Of a DNA stretch of 38,380 bases, positions 11,708-18,062 are shown piece after piece. The position numbers and the translations under genes are program-made. The notes beneath the pieces were generated by a model. That model was not told the DNA's origin. It did no database searches and saw only the letters and a list, made by a program, of their open reading frames with translations. The stretch lies in assembly GCF_000341005.1 (NCBI RefSeq), contig NZ_ANBD01000095.1, forward strand, positions 1-38,380, read 5' to 3'. The stretch's first letter is position 1. Each line of letters starts with the position of its first letter. Source of the DNA: Nocardiopsis alkaliphila YIM 80379. GTDB taxonomy: Bacteria > Actinomycetota > Actinomycetes > Streptosporangiales > Streptosporangiaceae.

Positions 11708-12065
11708 TGTCCTGCGCTTGGAGCGGAGCCAGTGGCTCTTTGGGGGAAGCCGGTTGAGAGCCGTGGGAGGCGCTCCGGGAGGAACCGGGGTGGTTCCGAC
11801 CGACTCGGTCCACACGAGGGGCTTCCTCGGGTGGGGTGGGTGGCAGCGCGGAGGGTGGTAGGGCCGGGGTGCCTGGGGTGGGGGTGTCGGTGGCGCCCGA
11901 GCGCGTCGGGTGGGGTGGGCGGGGCGCCGAAGGTGGGGTGTGGTGGTGCTGGTTGGGCGGGGTGGGGGTGTGGCACGCGTCAGGTGGAGCGGGGGTTGTG
12001 GCTCTTGGGCGGGGTGGGGGAAGGCCCACCGGTCCGGCGGGCCTGTGTCGGGTCTGTTTCGTTCG

Positions 12066-12121
12066 TGATCTTGCCCCCAGGGGTGCGGAAAGCGCTTTCC
12101 GTGCCCCTGGGAGCAAGATCA
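12066..12121. repeat. Palindromic element 1 (56 bp)
   Basis: The arms begin TGATCTTGC and end GCAAGATCA and meet in the centre CGGAAAGCGCTTTCCG. Of 28 base pairs, 25 are perfect, two are G-T and one (C75/A112) is a mismatch. Both strands read almost the same. The right flank CGCTGTAGT is shared with element 2. No T run follows, so it does not look like a simple terminator. The centre resembles LacI-family operators. Confidence 0.9.
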
Positions 12122-12288
12122 TCGCTGTAGTCCTTCACCTTTGTCCTCGGTGGGGCCGCTTTCCCGCCCTTGGGGTGGCCCTCACCGGGGGTAGGACGGG
12201 CGGTCCTGTCGGCTCATGTTCAAGGCCGCCTCCAAGGGGGGCGCCCTGGGCTCGAGGGTTGTCCCGACACCCACCATGGTGAACCAGT

Positions 12289-12344
12289 TGATCTTGCTTC
12301 TGGTGGTCAGGGAAGCGCTTCCCTGACCACCAGAAGCAAGATCA
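12289..12344. repeat. Palindromic element 2 (56 bp, perfect)
   Basis: All 28 base pairs match. The outer arms TGATCTTGC/GCAAGATCA and the core GGAAGCGCTTCC are those of element 1, but the sequence between them (12298-12310 and its mirror) is different and still fully self-complementary. The right flank CGCTGTTGT again resembles that of element 1. The two centres are 223 bp apart and in the same orientation as judged by the flank. Confidence 0.93.
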
Positions 12345-12484
12345 CCGCTGTTGTGTCCGGGTGTGAGGGCGAGGTGGGGCGGGGGCGAAGAAAGAGCAGG
12401 GGGGTGGGCCTGCTCCCGCGCCCCACTCCAGCACCCGCACAGCCCACCCGCCCGGAGAAGGGGAAGCGAGCCAAGGCAGCAGAC

Positions 12485-13024
12485 CTAGACCCCCATTTGT
12501 TCTCGGAGCAGGACCAAGGCTCGGGAGGCGGCGTCGGACAGACGAGGGTCCTGGGGGTCCAGGCCCTCGCCCAGGTGTACTCGCCAATCGATCTCGCTGC
12601 CCAGCGGTGCGCGGCGCGCCACCAGGCGAAAGCCCTGGGAGGACTCAGGGGTGGGGAAGGGGACGAAGCGGTTGACCAGGATGGTGGAGGTGACCCGCTC
12701 GGCGACGGTCTCGGCCATCCGTCGATAGTCGACGGCCTCACCGGTGAGTTCGGTGCGTAGCCGAACGGTGTGCTCGCCGTACCCTTCCTCGATGAACCTC
12801 AAATCGTCCGAGCTCCAGCGGGCCTGGTCGATGTCCTGCCAGGGCACGGCCCGTCCCTCGGGCAGGTGCAGGGCACGGGTGGTGGCCACTAGAACGGGCG
12901 GCCCCCCTTCCGTGTTGGGGGCACCCCCGGCCGGGGCGGCGACGGCCGCGTGCGCCAGCACGCGTTCGCCCCGCGCCAGCCGAGAACGGAGCCGGTCGGG
13001 GATGTTCTGCCCGAACAACGCCAT
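12485..13024 (-). CDS. Conserved hypothetical protein, PH-like
   Basis: A 179-residue soluble protein starting MALFGQNIPDRLRSRL. I recognise no enzyme family. The middle part, VLVATTRALHLP ... AVPWQDIDQARW, resembles the strand pattern of bacterial PH-like domains, and the C-terminal half is charged and probably alpha/beta. The ATG at 13024 lies 2 nt after the stop of the upstream YtxH-like gene, so the two are almost certainly co-transcribed and translationally coupled. No signal peptide or membrane helix is seen. The same frame extends upstream to 13087, but that would overlap the upstream gene and is unlikely. The function is unknown; a link with the membrane protein upstream is inferred from position only. 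Confidence 0.75.
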   Translation of the reverse strand: MALFGQNIPDRLRSRLARGERVLAHAAVAAPAGGAPNTEGGPPVLVATTRALHLPEGRAVPWQDIDQARWSSDDLRFIEEGYGEHTVRLRTELTGEAVDYRRMAETVAERVTSTILVNRFVPFPTPESSQGFRLVARRAPLGSEIDWRVHLGEGLDPQDPRLSDAASRALVLLREQMGV

Positions 13025-13026
13025 GA

Positions 13027-13356
13027 TCAGGAGTTCCGTCCGGTATCGGGATCGGGCGTGGTCCCGTTGGAGTGGGCGGTTTCCCACTCGAGGAGTTCGA
13101 TCTCCTCGTCGTGGTCGGGGCGGGCCAGGAAGTCCCGTACGGAGGTGATCGGCATCTTCTCGACGGCCTTGTCGTAGACGGCGCGGCCGGCGTTGCCGGC
13201 CTGGGCGCCGACGACACCCGCGACCTCCTGTACGAGAGGACTGTCGGCCACCTTGCGCGCGGTACGGGCGAGCTGCTCATAGCGGGCTCTGCCCGCCTTG
13301 GCGCCCAGCACGTATCCGATGGCGAGTCCGGCGACGAACGTGATCCGGTAGCGCAT
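13027..13356 (-). CDS. Small YtxH-like membrane protein
   Basis: A 109-residue protein. It begins MRYRITFVAGLAIGYVLGAKAGRARYEQL: a short glycine-rich hydrophobic N-terminal helix followed by a basic amphipathic helix, the pattern of YtxH-type proteins of Gram-positive bacteria. The rest is probably helical, with an acidic and polar tail. The ATG at 13356 has a ribosome binding site (AGAGGGAC on the minus strand). It is the first gene of a two-gene operon. YtxH proteins are often stress-related in Bacillus, but a role here is not established. Confidence 0.8.
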   Translation of the reverse strand: MRYRITFVAGLAIGYVLGAKAGRARYEQLARTARKVADSPLVQEVAGVVGAQAGNAGRAVYDKAVEKMPITSVRDFLARPDHDEEIELLEWETAHSNGTTPDPDTGRNS

Positions 13357-13469
13357 GGGTCCCTCTTTACGGCCTTGGTGACGGTCGGAGTGGTCCGTGC
13401 CCAGACGTTACCCTGTCCTGCTCCTCGCCACACGGCCCGACACCTGTCACGAGCACTCCGCGAGCGCGC

Positions 13470-13475
13470 TAGTCT
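13470..13475 (+). promoter_or_regulatory. -10 hexamer of tRNA-Asn copy 1
   Basis: TAGTCT lies 41 nt before the tRNA. The same hexamer and the upstream block CGAGCACTC (13450-13458) recur in front of the second tRNA-Asn copy. Confidence 0.55.
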
Positions 13476-13515
13476 GTTGGTGTCACCACGGGCCGACGAA
13501 GGCCTGGGGGCGCGA

Positions 13516-13590
13516 TCCCGCGTAGCTCAACGGCAGAGCAGCCGGCTGTTAACCGGCAGGTTACTGGTTCGAATCCAGTCGCGGGAGCCA
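13516..13590 (+). tRNA. tRNA-Asn (GTT), copy 1, with encoded CCA
   Basis: The cloverleaf is complete. The acceptor TCCCGCG pairs with CGCGGGA. The D arm starts GCTCAACGG. The anticodon stem GCCGG/CCGGC encloses loop CTGTTAA with anticodon GTT at 13548-13550. The T arm is CTGGTTCGAATCCAG. The discriminator is G at 13587 and CCA is encoded at 13588-13590. The 72 nt body is identical to the copy at 15728. Confidence 0.97.
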
Positions 13591-13658
13591 TAGAGGTCTT
13601 ACTGGAACCCTTACCCAAGCGGTTAAACCCTAGTAGCACCTCTACGGGGTTCAACGAA

Positions 13659-13692
13659 ACAGGGTCCTTCCTCGCTCGGGGAAGGACCCTGT
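13659..13692 (+). terminator. Intrinsic terminator after tRNA-Asn copy 1
   Basis: A perfect 13 bp stem (ACAGGGTCCTTCC at 13659-13671, GGAAGGACCCTGT at 13680-13692) has an 8 nt loop and is followed by CGTCGTTT. Between the tRNA and this hairpin, a 7 bp inverted repeat (TAGAGGT at 13591, ACCTCTA at 13638) may fold the trailer. It could also serve the minus-strand TetR gene. Confidence 0.75.
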
Positions 13693-13770
13693 CGTCGTTT
13701 CGGAACCGTGCCGTGAGCACCGACCCGGGCGCGCCCCGACGCACTCGTTTCCAGGATTTCCAGGAGGCGA

Positions 13771-14445
13771 TCAGGGGCGCCTCGAAGAGTCCTGCGGGTG
13801 GTACAGGCCGACGGGCGCGGGTGGTGGTAGGGGCGGGACGGAAACCGGAACGGCCCGGAAGGACCGCAGTAGGTGGGCGACCAGACGGCGGGCGGCGGCG
13901 TGGGCGTCCTCCACCCCGTGGTCACGGATCCCGTCGACGGCCATGAAGAGCAGGGTCAGGTCGGTGCGATCGAAGTCGGGTCGCAGAACACCGGCCTCTT
14001 TGGCCCGGCGGATCAACAGCGCGATACCCCTCTCCGCGCGGGAGCGACGCGTCTTCAGACCGGGTGTGCCGGGGAAGGAACGCAGGAAGGCGGCGCTGAA
14101 CCCTTGGTCGGCGACCTGCATGGCGGTGACACGGTCCAGGACCGAGGCGAAACCCCGCCAAGGATCGGGGTCGGCCAAGGCGAGGTCGATGGATCCGGTG
14201 CAGATGGCGGCCTGGCCCGCGAACACCTCCGCGATCAGGTGGTCACGGGTGGGGAAACGGCGATAGAGGGTAGAGGTGCCCACACCCGCGTGCCGGGCGA
14301 TGGTGGACACGGGCGCATCGATGCCGTGGGTGGCGAACACCTCGCGGGCGACCCGCAGAATACGCTCGCGGTTATAGCGGGCGTCGGCACGCAAGTCGGT
14401 GGACGGCGCCGGTGGGGGTGGGATCCGAGACGAATCAGCGGGCAT
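13771..14445 (-). CDS. TetR-family transcriptional regulator
   Basis: A 224-residue repressor-type protein. The N-terminal helix-turn-helix is clear: NRERILRVAREVFATHG, then APVSTIARHAGVGTSTLYRRFPTRDHLIAEVF. The C-terminal ligand domain is variable and ends in a Pro-rich tail. The ATG at 14445 is preceded by TAATCT and a 7 nt spacer on the minus strand, again without a ribosome binding site. It is divergent from an NAD(P)H:quinone-type oxidoreductase gene 106 bp away and most likely controls it and itself; the ligand is unknown. An inverted repeat at 14507-14530 is a candidate operator. Confidence 0.88.
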   Translation of the reverse strand: MPADSSRIPPPPAPSTDLRADARYNRERILRVAREVFATHGIDAPVSTIARHAGVGTSTLYRRFPTRDHLIAEVFAGQAAICTGSIDLALADPDPWRGFASVLDRVTAMQVADQGFSAAFLRSFPGTPGLKTRRSRAERGIALLIRRAKEAGVLRPDFDRTDLTLLFMAVDGIRDHGVEDAHAAARRLVAHLLRSFRAVPVSVPPLPPPAPVGLYHPQDSSRRP

Positions 14446-14506
14446 GTCTCTCAGATTACCGATGAATGGGCGATGTCCTCCCTTCGTCGTCCTACCGTTC
14501 ACAAGA

Positions 14507-14530
14507 CGCCGACCGAAGGCCGGTTCGGCG
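14507..14530. promoter_or_regulatory. Inverted repeat between tetR and the oxidoreductase gene, candidate operator
   Basis: Arms CGCCGA (14507-14512) and TCGGCG (14525-14530) are separated by 12 nt. It lies 22 nt before the start of the oxidoreductase gene. It is the clearest dyad in this divergent promoter region, but high GC makes short dyads common. Confidence 0.35.
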
Positions 14531-14551
14531 CCCCTGCTGAGCGGAGAAGCG

Positions 14552-15520
14552 ATGACGGAGTCGATGCGCGCGGCGCTGTACGACCGGTACGGGCCGCCGG
14601 AGGTGATCTACGAGGGGCGCCGCCCCATCCCTGAGCGCGGTGAGGGCCGAATCCTGGTGCGTGTCCTGGCCTCCAGTGTCAACGGCGGCGACTTGTCCGG
14701 GCGAGAGGGTTCGCTGGGGTGGCTGGGCGCGCTGGCCCTTGGGCCGTTCCCCAAAGCGGTCGGCCTCGACTTCGTCGGGGACGTGGTCGAGGCGGAGGCG
14801 AACGTGTACGGGCCGGCGGTCGGCGACCGGGTCTGGGGCGTCCTGCCACGTGCTTTCGGAAGCATGGCCGAATACGTGTCGGTGCCCGTCGACTGCCTCG
14901 TCCGCGTACCGGAAGGACTCGACCCGGTGCACGCCGCCGCTCTGCCGGTGGTCACCACCGCGATCACCGCCCTGCGGGACAAGGCACGGCTGCGCCCCGG
15001 TGAGCGGTTGTTGGTGAGGGGCGCGACCGGAGGTGTCGGGGTGGGTGGTGTGCAGTTGGGCAAGGCCTACGGCGGTCACGTCACCGCTTTGGCCCGCGAG
15101 GAGAACCTGGAGTTGGCGCGTGAACTGGGCGCGGATCGGGCCTTCGACTACCGCACCACCTCCCCGGCGGACCTGGGGAGCTTCGACGTGGTGTTGGACA
15201 CCGTCGGCACCGACCTGCCCGCCTACCGTCGTCTGCTGGCTCCGGGCGGGCGGATGGTCACGATCTCCTTCGACCTGACCCGACCCTGGCGGTCGTTGGG
15301 GTACATCGTGGGATCGACCGTGTTCGGCCCCCGCCGCGTGCGGTTCTTCAGTGGCAACCCGCGCCGGGAGCTGTTCGAGGAACTGAACGCTCTGGTGGAG
15401 GCAGGTCACCTGAGGCCGGTGGTGGACCGGGTGTACTCGCTCTCCGAGGTGGCCGGTGCGCACCGGGCATTGGAATCGGGCGGGGTGCGCGGCAAGATCA
15501 TCGTCGACACGTCCACCTGA
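14552..15520 (+). CDS. Zinc-independent alcohol dehydrogenase / quinone oxidoreductase (MDR family)
   Basis: A 322-residue medium-chain dehydrogenase/reductase. The N-terminal GroES-like domain has ILVRVLASSVNGGDLSGREG and VGLDFVGDVVEAE. The Rossmann domain carries VRGATGGVGVGGVQLGKAYG for NAD(P)H, followed by ELGADRAFDY and FDVVLDTVG. The Cys/His zinc ligands of true alcohol dehydrogenases are absent, so it is of the quinone-oxidoreductase class that reduces quinones, enones or similar electrophiles. The ATG at 14552 has a good ribosome binding site (GGAGAAG, 14543-14549). Divergent to a TetR regulator, it is probably an inducible detoxification enzyme. The pair is bracketed by two identical tRNA-Asn genes. 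Confidence 0.88.
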   Translation: MTESMRAALYDRYGPPEVIYEGRRPIPERGEGRILVRVLASSVNGGDLSGREGSLGWLGALALGPFPKAVGLDFVGDVVEAEANVYGPAVGDRVWGVLPRAFGSMAEYVSVPVDCLVRVPEGLDPVHAAALPVVTTAITALRDKARLRPGERLLVRGATGGVGVGGVQLGKAYGGHVTALAREENLELARELGADRAFDYRTTSPADLGSFDVVLDTVGTDLPAYRRLLAPGGRMVTISFDLTRPWRSLGYIVGSTVFGPRRVRFFSGNPRRELFEELNALVEAGHLRPVVDRVYSLSEVAGAHRALESGGVRGKIIVDTST

Positions 15521-15529
15521 AAGAGCGGC

Positions 15530-15648
15530 CGGGGCACCGGCGGCCGCACGCGGCGACGTCGTCCCGAGGTGGTGACACCAGGTGGCTTGAGAACCCCCGA
15601 ACCACCACCGGCTCTGGGAGAGTCGGCCGCCACATGGCCGGTGCCCCG
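15530..15648. repeat. Nested inverted repeats, possible structured element
   Basis: A perfect 12 bp outer repeat (CGGGGCACCGGC at 15530-15541, GCCGGTGCCCCG at 15637-15648) encloses two shorter repeats in register: GGCCG/CGGCC (15542-15546, 15624-15628) and GGTGGT/ACCACC (15568-15573, 15601-15606). The whole could fold into one long imperfect stem. It fills the space between the oxidoreductase stop and the promoter of tRNA-Asn copy 2, has no gene, and could be a terminator, a structured RNA or a small repeat. Confidence 0.5.
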
Positions 15649-15678
15649 AAAAGGTCGCGAGCACTCATCGGGAGGCGC

Positions 15679-15684
15679 TAGTCT
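15679..15684 (+). promoter_or_regulatory. -10 hexamer of tRNA-Asn copy 2
   Basis: TAGTCT lies 44 nt before the tRNA, with the shared block CGAGCACTC at 15658-15666, the same layout as copy 1. Confidence 0.55.
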
Positions 15685-15727
15685 AGAGGTGTCGCCGCGG
15701 CCCACAGGGATCGCGGCGGTGGTGTGA

Positions 15728-15799
15728 TCCCGCGTAGCTCAACGGCAGAGCAGCCGGCTGTTAACCGGCAGGTTACTGGTTCGAATCCAGTCGCGGGAG
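15728..15799 (+). tRNA. tRNA-Asn (GTT), copy 2, no encoded CCA
   Basis: The 72 nt are identical to copy 1, with the same anticodon GTT. The discriminator G at 15799 is followed by CGGG, so CCA must be added after transcription. The two copies are in the same orientation, 2212 bp apart start to start. Confidence 0.97.
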
Positions 15800-15805
15800 C
15801 GGGTG

Positions 15806-15832
15806 AGGCTCGTCGGAGAATCCGGCGGGCCT
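15806..15832 (+). terminator. Hairpin after tRNA-Asn copy 2
   Basis: A 12 bp stem (two G-T pairs) with loop GAA lies 6 nt after the tRNA and is followed by TCGTCGTG. It is the likely terminator, although the T tract is weak. Confidence 0.6.
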
Positions 15833-15921
15833 TCGTCGTGTTCGGGGCACCCCGCGAGAGGCGGTACACCCCTGCCCGCTGCCGGTCCCTGGGGCTCCAA
15901 CGCGGGTTCGGGGTGTCGTGG

Positions 15922-16809
15922 TCAGATACGGCCCATACCGCCGATGATCAGGCGACGGTTGCGGTGGGGCATCTGATAGCTGCCGGGCATGGGTGGGGCG
16001 ACCGGCATGGTCCGCCATTTCTGGGTCTCGAGCAGGCCTGGCGGAACCGAAGCCCACCCCTCGAAGAGGGTGGCGATCTCTTCTTGGGAACGCCAGTGGC
16101 CGTGGCCGAGTCGACTGACGAACAGACGCTCCAGTTGTTCGGCGCGTTGGGCGTCCTTGCCGTACCGCCCGGGATCGGGGCGGCAGTAGTGGCTGAGGAC
16201 CATGTGACTGCCGGGGGCGAGGTTCTCGCGCAGGGTCGCGATGTCGCGGGCGGCCCCGGTGAAGTCGCGGATGTGTGAGACGACACCGGTGAGCAGAAGG
16301 CCGATCGGTCGGTTCAGGTCGAGGAGGCGCCGGCTCTCGGGGTCGTGCAACAGTCGGCTCGTGTCCTGTAGCCCGGCGTGCACGGCGGTGGTGGTGACTC
16401 CGTCGCGGGTCAGTGCGAGGTGGTGGGTCAGGACGACGGGGTCGGAGGTGGCGTACACGACGCGGGCCTCGGGGTGGGTCTCTTGGGCGATCTGGTGGGG
16501 GTCCCCCGGAGTGGGAAGGCCGGTGCCCACCTGGAGGAACTGGGTGATACCCAGATCGACGGACATGTGGCGAACCGCGCGCTGCAGGAAGGCCCGCTCA
16601 CCCAGAACGAGGTCGGCGAACCCCGGGGCGATCTTGTCGGCCTGTGCGGCGAGTTCCCGGTCTACCGCGAAGTGATCCTTGCCCTTGAGGTGGAAGGAGT
16701 GGAGCCGGCTGATGTCGGCGCTGCTCAGGTTGACCGGAGGCGGAGGTTTGGCCCTGACGTGATTGTCCCCCGCCTGCCTCAGGAAATCGGGGGAAGTGAA
16801 ACGAGACAT
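15922..16809 (-). CDS. SAM-dependent methyltransferase, DUF574 family
   Basis: A 295-residue protein of the actinobacterial DUF574 (Methyltransf_19-type) family. The N-terminal part has PPPVNLSSADISRLHSFHLKGKDHFAVDRE. The SAM-binding region contains FLQVGTGLPTPGDPHQIAQE and VVYATSDPVVLTHH, with Thr-Gly in place of the usual Gly-x-Gly run, as is common in this family. RPIGLLLTGVVSHI and SHYCRPDPGRYG follow. The natural substrate of the family is generally unknown. The ATG at 16809 has a ribosome binding site (GAGGA) and a near-consensus promoter about 50 nt upstream. The 3' end faces tRNA-Asn copy 2. It seems to be a single-gene transcript. Confidence 0.88.
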   Translation of the reverse strand: MSRFTSPDFLRQAGDNHVRAKPPPPVNLSSADISRLHSFHLKGKDHFAVDRELAAQADKIAPGFADLVLGERAFLQRAVRHMSVDLGITQFLQVGTGLPTPGDPHQIAQETHPEARVVYATSDPVVLTHHLALTRDGVTTTAVHAGLQDTSRLLHDPESRRLLDLNRPIGLLLTGVVSHIRDFTGAARDIATLRENLAPGSHMVLSHYCRPDPGRYGKDAQRAEQLERLFVSRLGHGHWRSQEEIATLFEGWASVPPGLLETQKWRTMPVAPPMPGSYQMPHRNRRLIIGGMGRI

Positions 16810-16854
16810 CGCCGTCCTCTTGTCTGAGGTGGGGAAGTGTGGTCGACTCCCAGG

Positions 16855-16883
16855 ATTGTATTCCGAGACCGGCCGGTTGTTAA
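16855..16883 (-). promoter_or_regulatory. Near-consensus sigma-70 promoter of the methyltransferase gene
   Basis: On the minus strand, TTAACA (16883-16878) is separated by exactly 17 nt from TACAAT (16860-16855). It is the best match to the -35/-10 consensus in the window. Transcription would start near 16848, giving a leader of about 40 nt with a ribosome binding site. Confidence 0.7.
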
Positions 16884-17348
16884 CCGAGTCAGGGAGACAG
16901 ATGGCGAAAATCGATCATCGGGATCGTCTGCGAAGGTATGCGCGCCGCCTGTGAGGTCGAGCTCGGCACCTCTGGAACTTATATGAATAATGTCCATTAT
17001 GTGAAGAATAGGGCCAGGGTCATCGGTACGGAGCGTGAGCAGGGAACCCGCCTCGGGCGCGTAAGCCCGGAACCGAGGGAGGTTCAGGGAAGTAGTGGGG
17101 GTGAGGGTCGTTCGGGCGGCTCCACGGAACGTCGAAGCGGGAGGTTCCGAACGGTCCGGGGCGGAAAGGCGAGCGGGTGAAGTCGACCACCCCGGCGGAA
17201 AGAATGGGAAGAGAGTAATTCCGAATGCCGAGACGATCCTGGAGGAGGGTCAAGGTATTCCTTCCTCGTTCGGGATTTTCTTCATCGAGGGAAACCTGCG
17301 GAGAAGGGAGTGCGCCGCTCACGCGCCTTCGCGCCTCCCACCAACAGC
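16884..17348. other. Gene-free stretch between divergent genes, with an AT-rich dip
   Basis: I see no convincing gene. An AT-rich patch at about 16975-17015, unusual for this DNA, contains the dyad ATAATG-TC-CATTAT at 16987-17000, a possible operator or promoter region. Frames around 17020-17322 on the minus strand and 16938-17180 on the plus strand lack start signals and recognisable products. No FMN riboswitch core is seen before the riboflavin-type genes. Confidence 0.5.
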
Positions 17349-17354
17349 TAGCCT
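17349..17354 (+). promoter_or_regulatory. -10 hexamer of a probable leaderless reductase/deaminase transcript
   Basis: TAGCCT is followed by 6 nt (GGGGGC) and then the ATG at 17361. A ribosome binding site with normal spacing is absent. Confidence 0.5.
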
Positions 17355-17360
17355 GGGGGC

Positions 17361-18062
17361 ATGGACCGTCCCTATACCATTTTGAGCTGTGCGATGTCGG
17401 TCGATGGACGTATCGACGACACGAACCCCGAACGCCTCCGGCTCTCCAACGAAGCCGACTTCGCCGAGATCGACGAACTGCGCGCCGAATGCGACGCCAT
17501 CCTGGTCGGGGCGGGCACTTTGAGGGCCGACGACCCTCGCCTCCTGGTCCGCTCTCAGGTCCTACGCGAACGCCGGCGTGAACAGGGACGTACCGAGAAC
17601 CTCCTCAAGGTCGTGGTGACCCAAAGTGGTGACCTCGACCCACGGGCGCGTTTCTTCGGTACCGGAGACGCCGGTGCGGTGGTCTATACCGGGGGCGAGG
17701 GTGTGGCCACCGCAGACCGGTTGCTGGCCGATATCCCCGAACCACACCCGCCCGTGGACGTGGTGAACGCCGGAGATCCACCCACGGCCCGGGCGATCCT
17801 GACCGACCTGGCCGACCGTGGCGTCACCCGACTGCTGGTCGAGGGCGGCGGCCACGTCCACACCCTGTTCCTCACTTCGGGGCTGGTCGACGAACTCCGG
17901 CTGGCCGTGGCCCCCTTCTTCGTGGGGGACGACCAGGCCCCGAGCTTCGTCATGCCGGGCACCTATCATCACACCCCTCAAAGGCCCATGCGTCTGGTAG
18001 AGGCTCGTGCCCTGGGTGACGTGGCCGTCCTGAGGTACCGCCTCGGCGAGGAGGAACGATGA
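17361..18062 (+). CDS. RibD C-terminal-type pyrimidine reductase (stand-alone)
   Basis: A 233-residue protein of the RibD_C / dihydrofolate reductase fold. In riboflavin synthesis this domain reduces the ribosyl group of the aminopyrimidine phosphate with NADPH. Family blocks are CAMSVDGRIDD, DAILVGAGTLRADDPRLLVR, VTRLLVEGGGHVHTLFLTSGLVDELRLAVAPFFVG and a C-terminal VLRYRL. The N-terminal deaminase domain of usual RibD is absent here and is encoded by the next gene, whose ATG overlaps this stop by 4 nt (ATGA). It may serve flavin or deazaflavin synthesis or a specialised pathway; that cannot be decided from sequence. The start is leaderless-like. Confidence 0.86.
   Translation: MDRPYTILSCAMSVDGRIDDTNPERLRLSNEADFAEIDELRAECDAILVGAGTLRADDPRLLVRSQVLRERRREQGRTENLLKVVVTQSGDLDPRARFFGTGDAGAVVYTGGEGVATADRLLADIPEPHPPVDVVNAGDPPTARAILTDLADRGVTRLLVEGGGHVHTLFLTSGLVDELRLAVAPFFVGDDQAPSFVMPGTYHHTPQRPMRLVEARALGDVAVLRYRLGEEER

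Larger units (their letters stand above)
11708..12484 (+). other. 777 bp gap, G-skewed, with two long palindromes
   Basis: No convincing gene is seen on either strand. From about 11740 to 12040 the plus strand is very rich in G runs (repeated GGGGTGGG and GGCGGGGTGGGGG blocks) and poor in A. The open frames here follow base composition and have no start signals or recognisable product. Two 56 bp palindromes (12066 and 12289) lie in the second half. The end of the gap is the convergent 3' end of the next operon. Confidence 0.7.

Noticed and set aside
11514..12122. Proline-rich minus-strand frame through the G-skewed gap
   Set aside because: It only reflects C runs on that strand, runs through palindrome 1 and into the oxidoreductase gene, and has no start signal.
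15490..15501. GCAAGATCATCG inside the oxidoreductase gene, like the end of palindrome 1
   Set aside because: It codes for GKIIV in a conserved C-terminal motif and has no matching left arm, so it is a chance match.
13516..15799. tRNA-Asn copies as att sites of a genomic island
   Set aside because: The two copies are full-length and functional-looking, with promoters, and no integrase or phage gene lies between or beside them; a duplication explains them better.
16884..17348. FMN riboswitch before the RibD-type genes
   Set aside because: None of the conserved RFN core strings are present, and the reductase gene seems to have a leaderless start right at 17361.
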